Shown here: one piece after another, positions 46,316 to 56,017 of the stretch
How the letters are laid out: each line of letters opens with the position of its first letter
Position numbering within the stretch: the first letter of the stretch is position 1
Assembly: GCF_050003625.1 (NCBI RefSeq)
Contig: NC_134398.1
Span: 114,428,145 to 114,492,144, forward strand
Reading direction: 5' to 3'
DNA length: 64,000 nt
Source of the DNA: Haematobia irritans
Lineage: Eukaryota; Arthropoda; Insecta; Diptera; Muscidae
Translations under genes and position numbers: made by a program
The notes under the pieces: model-generated
What the model was told of the DNA's origin: nothing
The model's input: only the letters and a program-made list of their open reading frames with translations
Database searches by the model: none

Positions 46316-46560
46316 CTACGCAAGCGTGATCAGATCATTCTTGGCAACGTAAATTGGTGTTTGGCCGTTGGTTTCGATTAGTGGCAATTGAAAGAATCCC
46401 CATATAATTAAGTTGTTGGCCGCCGTATGGAAATCTGAAAAGAAAACCCCGACATTAATATTGATCCCGACTGCATAAAACAGGTAAAGAAAGTATCTTA
46501 CCAATTTGTTGTGTGTGTCCGTTAATACGTTGTGAATCTCGTTCGACGAACCCATATAAC
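46316..46560 (-). other. Two spliced exon-like segments, possible host gene 3' end
   Basis: On the minus strand an excellent acceptor (pyrimidine tract then CTGCTTTCAG) precedes 46560. The 59-nt exon 46560-46502 ends at TTG|GTAAGA. A 67-nt intron ends at GGTTTTCTTTTCAG, and the next exon starts at 46434. One frame stays open across the junction and reads FVERDSQRINGHTQQID, then FHTAANNLIIWGFFQLP, and stops at 46316-46318. An alternative frame stops after eight codons of the second exon. I do not recognise the protein. The sequence is not repeated in the window. It could be a host gene fragment carried by, or lying under, the 7.6-kb insertion. Confidence 0.4.
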
Positions 46561-47401
46561 CTGAAAGCAGATGAAAAAGGATAATTAGTAAGCAGAACAA
46601 TAAAGAAAATACAAGTGAAAATTATTAAACAAAAAAATGAAAAAAAGGAAAAACGTTAATATTAAGGATAGGAATATATTAATTAGTGTGTAAGTAAAGT
46701 TAGGGTTTAATTGACTGATCATTTGTAAGAGGAATAATATCGCCGGTTTCATTAGATTAAAAGCTTAGAAAATCAATTAGACTTCATAGTCCCTTTTCAG
46801 CTTTGGTTGTCACTACTAAAGATAAGAAATATAGTGCGGATCTGTTAAGAGAGCTCTTTTAATATGTGGATAGAGTCAATTATTTGCGCATTTTGTGGAT
46901 CCTAAATATTAAGCTGCAAATTTAATTTTTCAAAAGGGATATTGTTCTTCACTCGTTTTTTTGTCTTTTAATTCATTGGTGTTGCAAGATTATAAATTTT
47001 GAGAATAGGATAAGAAACGAAAAGAAAATTAGCGTTGTTAATATAATTATCTTTAAACAAATAATAAATTCTAGTATGTTGTAGTTTGTGTGAATGAGGT
47101 AAGTGTGTGAGTTCGGTGTGTGGTATGCGGGGGTCCGATAAAGCTAATGAGGACATTTTTGGGCCCAGGTTGGGCGGGCGAGCGAGGGGTCAGGACATCA
47201 AGACCTCTATATCATGTTTTCCCCAGTGTTAGAGTAATGTTCACACAAATTCACTCATTCGATGTATGTGCTGTGTGTTCAATATTGGCGGGTTGAGGAC
47301 TTCGCCCAAGGAGACCGCGTAGCTAGTCGGGCGGCCATGTTGAACAGTGGATCAAACACGCACATAACAAATGTACAAAAAATAAGGATGACTGTCCAGA
47401 G
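46561..47401. other. Intron-like and GC-richer DNA, no firm gene
   Basis: 46600-47150 is AT-rich, like an intron. 47160-47360 is GC-richer; on the minus strand it contains CAACATGGCCGCC, a good start context opening only 19 codons. It could be an upstream exon of the 46316-46560 segments, but no frame links them convincingly. Confidence 0.3.
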
Positions 47402-48322
47402 TTAAAAGAAAGTTAAAGAATCCTTGCCAATTCACTATTAAATTACAAGCAAAGGAGTACTAAAAATTTTTCCAAATTTCTGAAATTAAATATTTGTGTT
47501 TTACATTAAAAATATTACATTGGTTTCCAAAAAATTTGATTAAAGAAATACTAAAATAGGGTATTAAAAACCTGTGATTTTGATGATAAAAAAAGTCATA
47601 AAAACGTAAATATTCTAGTTGAAAGAAAGCCAATTTTAAAAGAAAACTTACCAATTTTCTATTTTTTAAATTTGTTCGAATCCATCTGGTCTGAAATTAA
47701 ATATTGCTTTTACAATAAAGAAAATCATTAAACTGGTTTCCAAAAAAAAAATATTAACAAATAATAATATACATAGCAAATATTCTTTTTAAAAGAAAGC
47801 CAGATTACAAATACTTACCAATTTATGACTAAACTATACGCTGAGATATAACAAAAATTCTCCAAATTCATCTGGAATTGAATATTAATTTTTTACATTG
47901 AATAATAAAAATTTCAATACACTTTCAATTTCAATATATTTTCCCAAAAATCCTTAATATCATTTTCTATACTACCGATAAAATATTAATAACTTTAATT
48001 TAAAAGCTTTAATAAATAAACACCAATATATGTCTCAAAAATCCAAAATATTCCATGCCTTTATATTCTCTTTTCCCTTGTGCATATCTGCTTAAAAGAT
48101 GCATCAGCCCACGCCAACGCCAACTATACAACTGAAGCATGCCAAACAAAACCAAGCAAAGCCAAAACATTCCTACAACAACAAACACATGCCTTTATTG
48201 AAAAGAACACCTCATCCAACCAAAAATCTGCGAAAAACAAACACACACACAAACCACTAAATGAACAAAAATAAAAACAACCCCACGCTCATGTATACAC
48301 AACATACCCAGCCCTCGCTACC

Positions 48323-48711
48323 CAAAGACCATTAATAAAGAAGACGTGAGATAAGCTTGCTCTTCCTCTTTTTCTTGAAGAAACAGAGATTAATATCATA
48401 CATGTTCCATGAGACGTTGCAACTTTTTTTCGGTTTCTCTTTTCATTTTGCATTCGTAACAAAACTTAATTCGCTTATTTTAGCAATTTTTTCAACTCTT
48501 AAACGAACAAAAACACTTTGTGAAACATTTTATTAATAATTGTGCAACCGACACAGAAATTTGCGTGAAATGTTGGAGAAAATAGCTAAAAATTGTCTGC
48601 ATCAACCTAGTAAGTTCGGAGCGCTTTTCCAACAAGTATGATATTAATCTCCGTTTTCTATTACTAACACTATCAAAGCCCAATTCACGTCTTCTTTATT
48701 AATGGTCTTTG
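48323..48711. mobile_element. 389-bp MITE, perfect 27-bp TIR, 8-bp TSD
   Basis: Perfect inverted repeats at 48323-48349 and 48685-48711 begin CAAAGACCATTAATAAAG. Exact 8-bp duplications TCGCTACC flank it (48315-48322, 48712-48719). The empty site is preserved once, as GGTAGCGA at 33390-33397, in P1. The 8-bp duplication suggests hAT. An inner inverted pair (GATTAATATCATAC near 48389 and GTATGATATTAATC near 48636) adds subterminal symmetry. Non-coding. Confidence 0.95.
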
Positions 48712-49384
48712 TCGCTACCATTTCTCATTAATGCATTACTCTCACTCAAACTGAACTCAAGTGACATCATCTGTACATTAATCATAGTGGAATGCCGATA
48801 AAGATCTCTGTACTATGATTAGTTCATCGCAACTGCTGACAATTTAAGAATAATATTCGTAAAGGCACACCAGTTTATGAACGATGAAACGTTTAACTTA
48901 AAATTTGCAAAAACTTCATGAAATGTTATCTACCATTTTTGACGAAAATGTCTAAATTTATTAATTACATGTGAACTAAAAATATTTCATTGGGCAATTT
49001 TCTACCAACAATTATTAACTATAGGAATTGTCAGTAAGAAATTGCTATCCACTTTCAAGTTCATTTTTCGTAAAAAAATATTTTCGCATACAAAAAAAAA
49101 ATTTATAGTAAATTGCACTTATTATTCAGTACTTTACATTTCACAAGTAGTTTTATAACATGACAAACGAATATTTAACTACCAGTTAAGAAATTTTTAA
49201 GGAAATTTCCATCGTATTTTGTAGCCCATGAACTAAACGATTGCTACTTAGAATTTGTAAAATTTCCTTTCGAGTAGTTAATTTTCGTTGAAGATACGAA
49301 AAATGAACTAAAATTCTGGAAAATGCTTGTGTTAAATTATTGTAAAAATCTTCTTAAATTTACGAGACACTTTTTTTCTGTGTG

Positions 49385-49560
49385 TGAGGAGACAATATAT
49401 AGTTCGCAGTCAATTATGGCCAAACCACACTATATAGTGTTATATAATACTAAAAGAATTTGGCAAACAAAATACAAGCGAATCCAAAAAACACAAACTC
49501 GAAATGAAACATTACACACATACACACTCACAATGCTTCATGCATACATGTGAACAATAC
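49385..49560 (+). repeat. Right part of the Q copy interrupted by P2
   Basis: GAGGAGACAATATATAGTTC and ACTAAAAGAATTTGGCAAA match 59478-59550 of Q1. The Q portion before the break is at 39015-39107. 49560-49857 shows no gene. Confidence 0.65.
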
Positions 49561-49857
49561 ATATTTTGTATTCTGATTTGCTATAACTCATAAAGGAATA
49601 TCAAGTTAAAGTTTTCTTATTTTAAGTCGTAGTCGGCTTAGGATTGCAAACGAAATGCAAGCCAAACAACAACACTAACACTAAAAGCTAAACATTAAAT
49701 TGAAAATTCTCTGTATGTAAGAAAAAACAGTTTTCGGGGGTTGAAAATCTATGAGAGTATCGAGTAAAGCAAACTTTATTTTGCGCTCTCATTAGCTACA
49801 GGCGGATTCAAATCCCTCTTTAGCTAGAGTCATTAGTAAGCCGTGTATAGTTCTTAC

Positions 49858-50165
49858 CAGGGATGGAAAATGCAGTACTATAGTACTTTTTTCAATACTT
49901 TTTCACTCTGTTCAGTACCGTAGTACCCCTGCGAATGATTTAGTACCTTTTGTTTAGACATTTTTGAGTTGATATCAGATTTATGGTACAATAGTTTTGA
50001 CAAAATATTTTAATATTTTGAGAAAGTCTTTAACAAACTTATTTGCTAATACTCTTTTACAAACTTGGCAAAACAGATAAAACAGTAAAAGTCATAGTCA
50101 AAAACACGATTTTATTGAATTTCAAGAATGTTTTAGTCGAAAAAAGCATGTGTTTCTATATTACG
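49858..50165 (-). mobile_element. T2: truncated hAT-type MITE
   Basis: It begins CAGGGATGGAAAATGCAGTA and matches the right part of T1 in reverse (TACCCCTGCGAATGATTTAG, TTGACAAAATATTTTAATAT). The other end is lost near 50165. Confidence 0.75.
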
Positions 50166-50315
50166 CTTCCACACGAACACTTTCTAGATGAGAAGTTATC
50201 GATCGCGTACTAAAATAATGCAAACCATTACATTCACGGAGAAAATCTTACCAAAAAAATATTATTTCTTCAAAAAGTTTTGTCAAAATTTTATTTCTAC
50301 AGAAAATTTTGTCAT

Positions 50316-50808
50316 GACTTTGTCATTCCGTTTGTAACACATCGCAATATTGTTCTAAGACCCCATAAAGTCGATCTAAGCATGTTGAAATTTGGTACAT
50401 TGCCCTAGTATAGGGCCGCTAACAGCCATCCAAAAATTGGTCCATATCGGTCTACAGTTACATATAGCCGATGACCAATCACACAAAAATTGGTCCAAAT
50501 CGCCAAAAAATAATCCACAAAAATTTTATTTCTATTGAAAATTTTGTCAAAATTGTATTACTGCAGAAAGTTGTGTCAAAATTTTATTTGTATTGAAAAT
50601 TTTGTCAAAATTTTATTTGTATAGAAAATTTTGTCAAACTGAATTATATACGTATTTAATCGGTCTCTCTTTGTTTAATATATACCCCGCATGGACTAAC
50701 TTACAATTTAGAAGTCGATGTTAAGAAGTTTTAAGATACGTTGTCATCGGCAAGTGTTACCGCAACCCAAGTAATTCGATTGTGGATGACAGTCTTTAGT
50801 AGAAGTTT
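50316..50808 (-). repeat. GGGTATAA-class repeat, type B fragments
   Basis: 50318-50500 has TGTCATTCCGTTTGTAACAC and module sequence. 50660-50808 matches 6580-6715 (ATGGACTAACTTACAATTTA, CAAGTGTTACCGCAACCCAA). Minisatellite G separates the two. The copy is degraded. Confidence 0.65.
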
Positions 50809-51345
50809 CACGTATATACTGCCCTCCATGTTGGAGGGCAGTATATACGTGTTTTCTTTTGAAAATTGTGTCAAAATTTTATTTTTTTTTCAACATTTTT
50901 TGCCAAAATTTTATTTATATTTTATTTATATATAGAAAATTTTGTCAAAATTTTATTGCTATAGAAAATTTTGTCAAAATTTTATTTCTATTGAAAAATT
51001 TTGTCAAAATTTTATTTCTATAGAAAATTTGATCAACATTTTATTTCTATAGAAAATTTTAAAAAAATTTTATTTCTATAGAAAATTTTGTCAAAATTTT
51101 ATTTCTATAGAAAATTTTATCAAAATTGTATTTCTATAGAAAATTTTGCCAAAATTTTATTTCTATAGAAAATTTTGTCAAAATTTTATTTCTATAGAAA
51201 ATTTTGTCAAAATTTTATTTCTATTAAGAAAATTTTGTCAAAAATATATTTTTATTTATCAAAAAAAAATTTATGAAGTACCATGACTTCTACCAATCCA
51301 CAAACAGTAGAATTCTACCAATTGTGGCAACCGTGGTTACATTAC
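50508..51345. repeat. 29-bp minisatellite G, main array
   Basis: About 20 units of ~29 bp with core ATTTCTATAGAAAATTTTGT, most regular at 50930-51240. The right border 51310-51345 has GTAGAATTCTACCAATTGTG and GCAACCGTGGTTAC. Such border sequences also flank the array at 41928-42320, implying that the minisatellite is the interior of a short DNA element. Confidence 0.85.
50809..50851. repeat. Perfect 20-bp-arm palindrome
   Basis: CACGTATATACTGCCCTCCA, a 3-nt loop TGT, then its exact complement. It lies at the truncated head of a type B repeat, where GGTGGAGGGTA would be expected. Confidence 0.95.
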
Positions 51346-51500
51346 TAAAGGGTGATATGGTCAAAATTTGGCCAATATAAACTTGACGTATTTCTTTCAA
51401 TTTTGCATTTAAAAAACCTGAACACCGCTCATTTTGAAGGTTTGTGTGTGTAAAATGTTGCTCCTATTTTGATTTTGGAATTCACACTTCAGTTGTCAAA

Positions 51501-51815
51501 ATGCCGTCCAAGCAAGAAGAGCAGCGTATCAAAATTTTGCTCGCGCATCGCGAAAATCCGAGCTACTCGCACGCAAAGCTGGCAAAATCGCTAAAAGTTG
51601 CCAAATCAATCGTTACAAATGTAATGAAATGTTTGGGGAACGTTTGTCGACAGCCAGGAAGTCTGGATCGGGGGGAAATCGAAAACCGGAAGCCGCTGAG
51701 ACGACAAAGAGAGTTGCTGGTAGTTTCAAGCGAAACCCTAACCTCTCTCTCCGAGATGCCGCAAATAAGCTGGGTGTATCGTCTACAAGGAGTTTTATAC
51801 GGCAAAATTTGGGCA
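51501..51815 (+). pseudogene. Tc1-like transposase N-terminal fragment
   Basis: Starts MPSKQEEQRIKILLAHREN as in the intact copy at 15764. A one-base loss near 51625 (VTNVMKCLGN for VTNVIKVFGER) shifts the frame. Sequence resembling the intact copy runs to GVSST (51790), then jumps to the RSFIRQ/EFYTAK region (deletion of ~196 bp) and ends at the joint with the inverted copy near 51812. Only the DNA-binding part is represented. Inactive. Confidence 0.85.
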
Positions 51816-52619
51816 AGGGAAAACGCGTGTAAATCGGTGAAATCGTTTATTTAACAAATCAAATTAAATTTCTTTTTCAAGTTCAGTTAGTATAAAATTC
51901 AGGAAAAATATTCAGTTAGGCTTTCGCTTTTCCAAATCCGAATTGCCGGGCCTCACGCTTGACACCTGCCATCAGATTTTGTACAGCCACCTTGTCCACC
52001 TTCTTCGCCGCAGAAAGCCAGTTTGCCTTGAACTGCTGCTCGTCCTTAGCAGTTTTTTGGTCTTCTTTAGGTTCCGCTTGACAATAGCCCAGTATTTCTC
52101 AATTGGGCGGAGCTCTGGCGTGGGAGGGTTCTTGTCCTTGGGAACCACCTGCACGTTGTTGGCGGCGTACCACTCCATGGCCTTTTTACCGTAATGGCAA
52201 GATGCCAAATCCGGCCAAAACAGTACGGAACAACCGTGTTGCTTCAGCAGAGCCAACAGACGTTTATTCAAACACTCTTTCACGTAAATTTCTTGGTTGA
52301 CAGTCCCGGAAGCTATGAAAATGCTGCTTTTCAAGCCACAGGTACAGATGGCTTGCCAAACCAGATATTTCTTTGCGAACTTTGACAGTTTTATGCGCTT
52401 GAAAATATCTGCTACCAGGGATCCGGAGCGGTCCATTTTTTTCGCTCCGCTCCCGCTCCGGAGAAAAAAAAAAACCGCTCCGCTCCTCGCTCCGCTCCGA
52501 GAAAAAAAATCGCTCCGCTCCACGCTCCGCTCCGCTCCACGCTCCGCTCCGCTCCTCTTCGAGAAAATTATAGTACAAACATTGTATTATTTGCTCAATT
52601 GAGTTTTATTTTATTTAGA

Positions 52620-53263
52620 AAAATCGGGCGGTACATATATGGTAGCTATAGCTAAATCTGAACCGATTTCGATGATTTTTTGCACATATAGTTAGTGCTA
52701 TAGAAGATTACATTTCGCCAACTTTGAGTAAGATCGGTTGATAAATAAGGGTTTTATGACATAATTTGACAAAATCGGGCGATACATATATATGGGACCT
52801 ATATGTAAATCTGAACCGATTTCGATGAAATTTTCAGACTTAAAGGGTGATACAGAAGATTATTTTGTGCTAAATTTGACGACGATCGGTTAGTAAAAAA
52901 AGTGCAACGTGAACCCATTTGTCGAAATCGGGCAATACATATATATGGGAGCTATATCTAAATTTGATCCGATTTCTTCCAAATTCAATAGCGTTCGTCC
53001 TTGTGCCCAAAAAAACTCCCTGTACCAAATTTCATCAAAATCGGTTAATAATTGCGACCGAAATCCAGTGAACGAAAAATACATGGACAGACGGACAGAC
53101 GGACGGATGGACGGACGGACGCCAAGCGCTAGATCGACTCAGGAGGTGATTCTGAGTCGATCGGTATATATTTTATGGGGTCTAAAATCAATATTTCTTG
53201 TAGGCACATTTTTTGGCAGATCAAACTTATTATACCCTAACCACTATGTGGTTTAGGGTATAA
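52620..53263 (+). repeat. GGGTATAA-class repeat, type A copy 4 (headless)
   Basis: Modules with GGGCGATACATATATATGGG and AAATCTGAACCGATTTCGAT, tail ACAGACGGACAGACGGACGG, and terminus ATTATACCCTAACCACTATG...GGGTATAA at 53263. Nearly identical in its last 350 bp to 42890-43206. Confidence 0.8.
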
Positions 53264-53264
53264 T

Positions 53265-53553
53265 GACTTTAAAACAATGTGTTGAAATATTTTATTAATT
53301 TTGAAGATTTTTTCAGAAATATTAAATCCATTTTGACTTCATTAAAACGAAATTTTCATTCATGTTAGGATACACATTTTTATGTCGAATCACTTAGCTA
53401 TAAGGACAAAAAGACTTCATTGAAAAGTTTAGAGACTTTTAGACAAGGAAAAAACTTTATTTCAGAGAAATACGTCTTCTATTCTAAGCAAAATTCGTAT
53501 TCGTATTTTAAGCATGTGAAATATTTGGCCTCCCGACAATATTCTTTGCGGTG
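53265..53553. mobile_element. M3: truncated M-type TA element
   Basis: Right half only; it shares CACATTTTTATGTCGAATCA, AAAGACTTCATTGAAAAGTT and CCCGACAATATTCTTTGCGG with M1 and M2. It begins exactly where the type A repeat ends. 53554-54054 shows no gene. Confidence 0.6.
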
Positions 53554-54054
53554 CACCATCTACTATTTAATATGTGATAGAAATCAAATTTATGAAAATG
53601 GACCAAAATGGACCAAATTCTGTTTGGTCTGACCATCGGACCAAATTTAAAAATTAGAAATCTTTTGGACCAATTTTGGTCCGATCGGACCAAAACGGCA
53701 GCGCTGATTGGAATTGAAAGTCTATACACAGAGTAGAAGTAACTACTCTCCGAAAGTTTTTTTTTTTTGTTTTGCAACAGACGTAGAGAAGAGGTTTTGT
53801 TATATTTGTAATGTGTGTGTGTATGTTTATGTTTGCAACAACCTCCATCGACATCAGTCCGTGGTATACCTACGAATATTCTTACTCAGATCTAGTGTTA
53901 CCTAATTTCGCTTTTTTCCCCTTTATTGTATAATAAATGTATATGCGCAAATTTTTCAACCAAAATTGAAACTATCCATAATTTTAATTAAATTTTCGAG
54001 AACTAATATCAGAAATAAGTGAATGCTAGGATATAGTACAATAGTAAAGCAAAT

Positions 54055-54710
54055 GTGAATGAGAAAAAGCATGCCCGGTTCCAAAGATTTTGTCTTTATT
54101 TTAACAGTTTGGGTATTAATTCCGAGCCAAAGAAGCGGAGAATACAAGTAATGATACTTTAAAGACGTAATTCTCTTTTAAATTTGGGGGTTATGTACTT
54201 GCTTCTAGGAAGCAAATGTTAATTTTTCATTTTTTTAGATTTTTTTCGCCAGTTGTTATCAAAATCCTTTAAAAACGAGTTAACGAGTTATTTTTTTTTC
54301 CATATTAAGACTCGACTTCCAGTAGAAATTATGCTACGTTTCAAGTAAAAAACGTCTTTAAAATAAAGTGTTGAAAAACATGTCTTATTTTTAACGATTT
54401 TTTGCTTTGTAGGCAAGATGCAAAAAGGAAACAAATTTAAAGACAATTTTATTAATTTTAAAGAATTTTTCTTAATTATTAAAGTCACGTTGACCTTACC
54501 TCAAAAATTTTATCTTTCATGTTATGATACACATTTTTAAGTAAAATCACTTAATTATAAGGACATTACAACTTCATTCAAAAGTTTATTGCCTTTTGGA
54601 CAAGAAAAAAACTTTATTTTAGAGAAATGCGTCTTCCATGTTAACCAAAATTTGCATTCTTATTCTAAGGACATGGAATCTTTGACTTCACGACAATATT
54701 TTTTTCAGTG
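54055..54710. mobile_element. M2: M-type TA element
   Basis: The left end is degraded (GAGAAAAAGCATGCCCGGTT). The right end ACAATATTTTTTTCAGTG is followed by TA at 54711-54712. Interior sequence is shared with M1 (GTAGAAATTATGCTACGTTT, ATCACTTAATTATAAGGACA). 54713-55030 shows nothing recognisable. Confidence 0.7.
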
Positions 54711-56017
54711 TAGAAAACTAAAAAATTAAATATAAATAAGATCGTTTAATTGCATTTATTTGACGTTCATTACAAACATCTTTGTAGTAATACGGGATGA
54801 AATTGATCGAAAGTACTGTTGTTACTTTTACAACACATACTAGAGATATATTTTGACATTTGCCGTTTTTGAAAACAATTACTAAAAAAACACGTTGTGT
54901 TTTCCCCAATGTACGTACGTACAAAAATACATATCGTACATTTTAAACGTTTACTCACACTACGCTAAGTACTAGCTAAATTTGAAATTACCTACACAGT
55001 GTAATTTCTAAGTTACACATTTCATGCAAGTAATATTTTATTCGGAGCGGAGCGATTTTTCATTTGGAAACCGCTCCGCTCCCGCTCCGCTCCGCATTTT
55101 AGAAATACCGCTCCCGCTCCGCTCCCGCTCCGGCAAAAAAAGGGCTTGCTCCGCTCCGCTCCACGCTCCGCTCCGGATCCCTGACTGCTACCTTTCCCCT
55201 TCCTTTTGCCGTATAAAACTCCCGTCCCGGAAGCTGCTTGTAGTCGGCTTTGACGTAGGTTTCGTCGTCCATTACCACGCAGTCAAACTTCGTCAGCATC
55301 GTCGTGTACAGCCTCCGGGATCGCGTTTTGGCCGTCGTATTTTGTTTATCATCGCGATTTGGAGTCACTACCTTCTTGTAAGTCGATAGTCCGGATCGTT
55401 TTTTGGCTCGATGCACGGTTGTAGACGATACACCCAGCTTATTTGCGGCATCTCGGAGAGAGAGGTTAGGGTTTCGCTTGAAACTACCGGCAACTCTCTT
55501 TGTCGTCTCAGTGGCTTCCGGTTTTCGATTTCCCCCCGATCCAGACTTCCTGGCTGTCGACAAACGTTCCCCAAACACTTTAATTACATTTATAACGGTT
55601 GATTTGGCAACTTTTAGCGATTTTACCAGCTTTGCGTGCGAGTGGCTTGGATTTTCGCGATACGCGAGCAAAATTGTGATACGCTGCTCTTCTTGCTTGG
55701 ACGGCATTTTGACAACTGAAGAGTGAATTCCAAAATCAAAATAGGAGCAACATTCTAAACACACACACCTTCAAAATGAGGGGTGTTCAGGTTTTTTAAA
55801 TGCAAAATTGAAAGAAATACGTCAAGTTTATATTGACCAAATTTTGACCGTATCACACTTTACTTCCAGGTGATGAAAGTATTTCATCTATGCGATTATG
55901 CTTTTCGTATCTGCGATTATTCTCTTTCATCAATGCGATGATGAAATTCTTCAAAAGGACGATTCTTTTTCGTCGTCGCTACAAACGCGATCGTCACAGC
56001 GAAGAATAATTTTCCTA

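Larger units (their letters stand above)
39794..47401. mobile_element. 7.6-kb TTAA-flanked insertion in P2
   Basis: TTAA precedes it (39790-39793) and follows it (47402-47405). Removing it restores the P array unit exactly (CTGG-TTAA-AAGAAAG, compare the inverse of 37800-37815). Its ends are CCCTAGCAAGG on the left and, inverted, CTCTGGACAGT on the right, a weak inverted repeat resembling piggyBac termini. It carries a hAT transposase remnant, hAT MITEs, a type A repeat, a piggyBac-like MITE and exon-like DNA. Whether all of this moved at once or accumulated later cannot be told from one copy. Confidence 0.6.
39108..49382 (-). mobile_element. P2: inverted copy of P1 with large nested insertions
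   Basis: The left end CACTGAACAGTGAACCC pairs with the right end, read inward on the minus strand as CACACAGAAAAAAAGTG (offset by two bases relative to P1). Flanking dinucleotides are TG at 39106-39107 and 49383-49384. After removing 39794-47401 (TTAA insertion) and 48323-48711 (MITE), about 2.28 kb remains, collinear in reverse with P1. The host-like reading frames at 47460-48274 are shadows of its repeats. Confidence 0.75.
52416..55183. mobile_element. hAT-like 2.8-kb element with GGAGC-rich ends
   Basis: Left end CAGGGATCCGGAGCGG and, inverted, the same 16 bases at the right end (55183 inward). It is flanked by TCTGCTAC (52408-52415) and ACTGCTAC (55184-55191), 7 of 8 identical, fitting a hAT 8-bp duplication. 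Just inside each end are dense CGCTCCGCTCC repeats (52435-52562 and 55040-55175). The interior is filled with other repeats (type A 52620-53263, M2, M3). No transposase. Frames over the ends are repeat translations. Confidence 0.85.
51916..55707 (-). pseudogene. Tc1-like DD37E transposase, split by hAT-like insertion
   Basis: The N-terminal part (55707-55190) runs from MPSKQEEQRITILLAYREN through both HTH units and the first catalytic Asp (VMDDETYVKADY) to TAKGRGKV. The frame resumes at about 52407 with DIFKRIKLSKFAKK, then FWPDLASCHYG and ELRPIEKYW. A one-base deletion near 52050 (KKTKKLLRTSS for KKTKKTLKDEQ) shifts the C-terminus, and the native stop position is at 51916. Without the insert it would be about 95% like the intact copy by eye. 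It is inactive because of both the insertion and the frameshift. Confidence 0.88.
51348..55860. mobile_element. Compound Tc1-like element with inverted halves
   Basis: TA at 51346-51347 and 55861-55862 flank AAGGGTGATATGGTCAAAAT on the left and, inverted, AAGTGTGATACGGTCAAAAT on the right. Inside are: a plus-strand 5' fragment with an internal deletion (51348 to about 51815), joined directly to a minus-strand copy running from its 3' end (51816) to its 5' end (55860). That copy is interrupted by the 52416-55183 hAT-like element. The 3' copy lacks its own outer TIR at the joint. Both outer ends are therefore 5' ends of the same family. Confidence 0.85.

Noticed and set aside
50508..51250. CRISPR array (29-bp direct repeats)
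   Set aside because: Units are head-to-tail with no unique spacers, in a eukaryotic context. It is a minisatellite.
51972..52578. Arg/Ser/Gly-rich proteins over the GGAGC repeats
   Set aside because: They are translations of the hAT subterminal minisatellite fused to the Tc1-like pseudogene frame.
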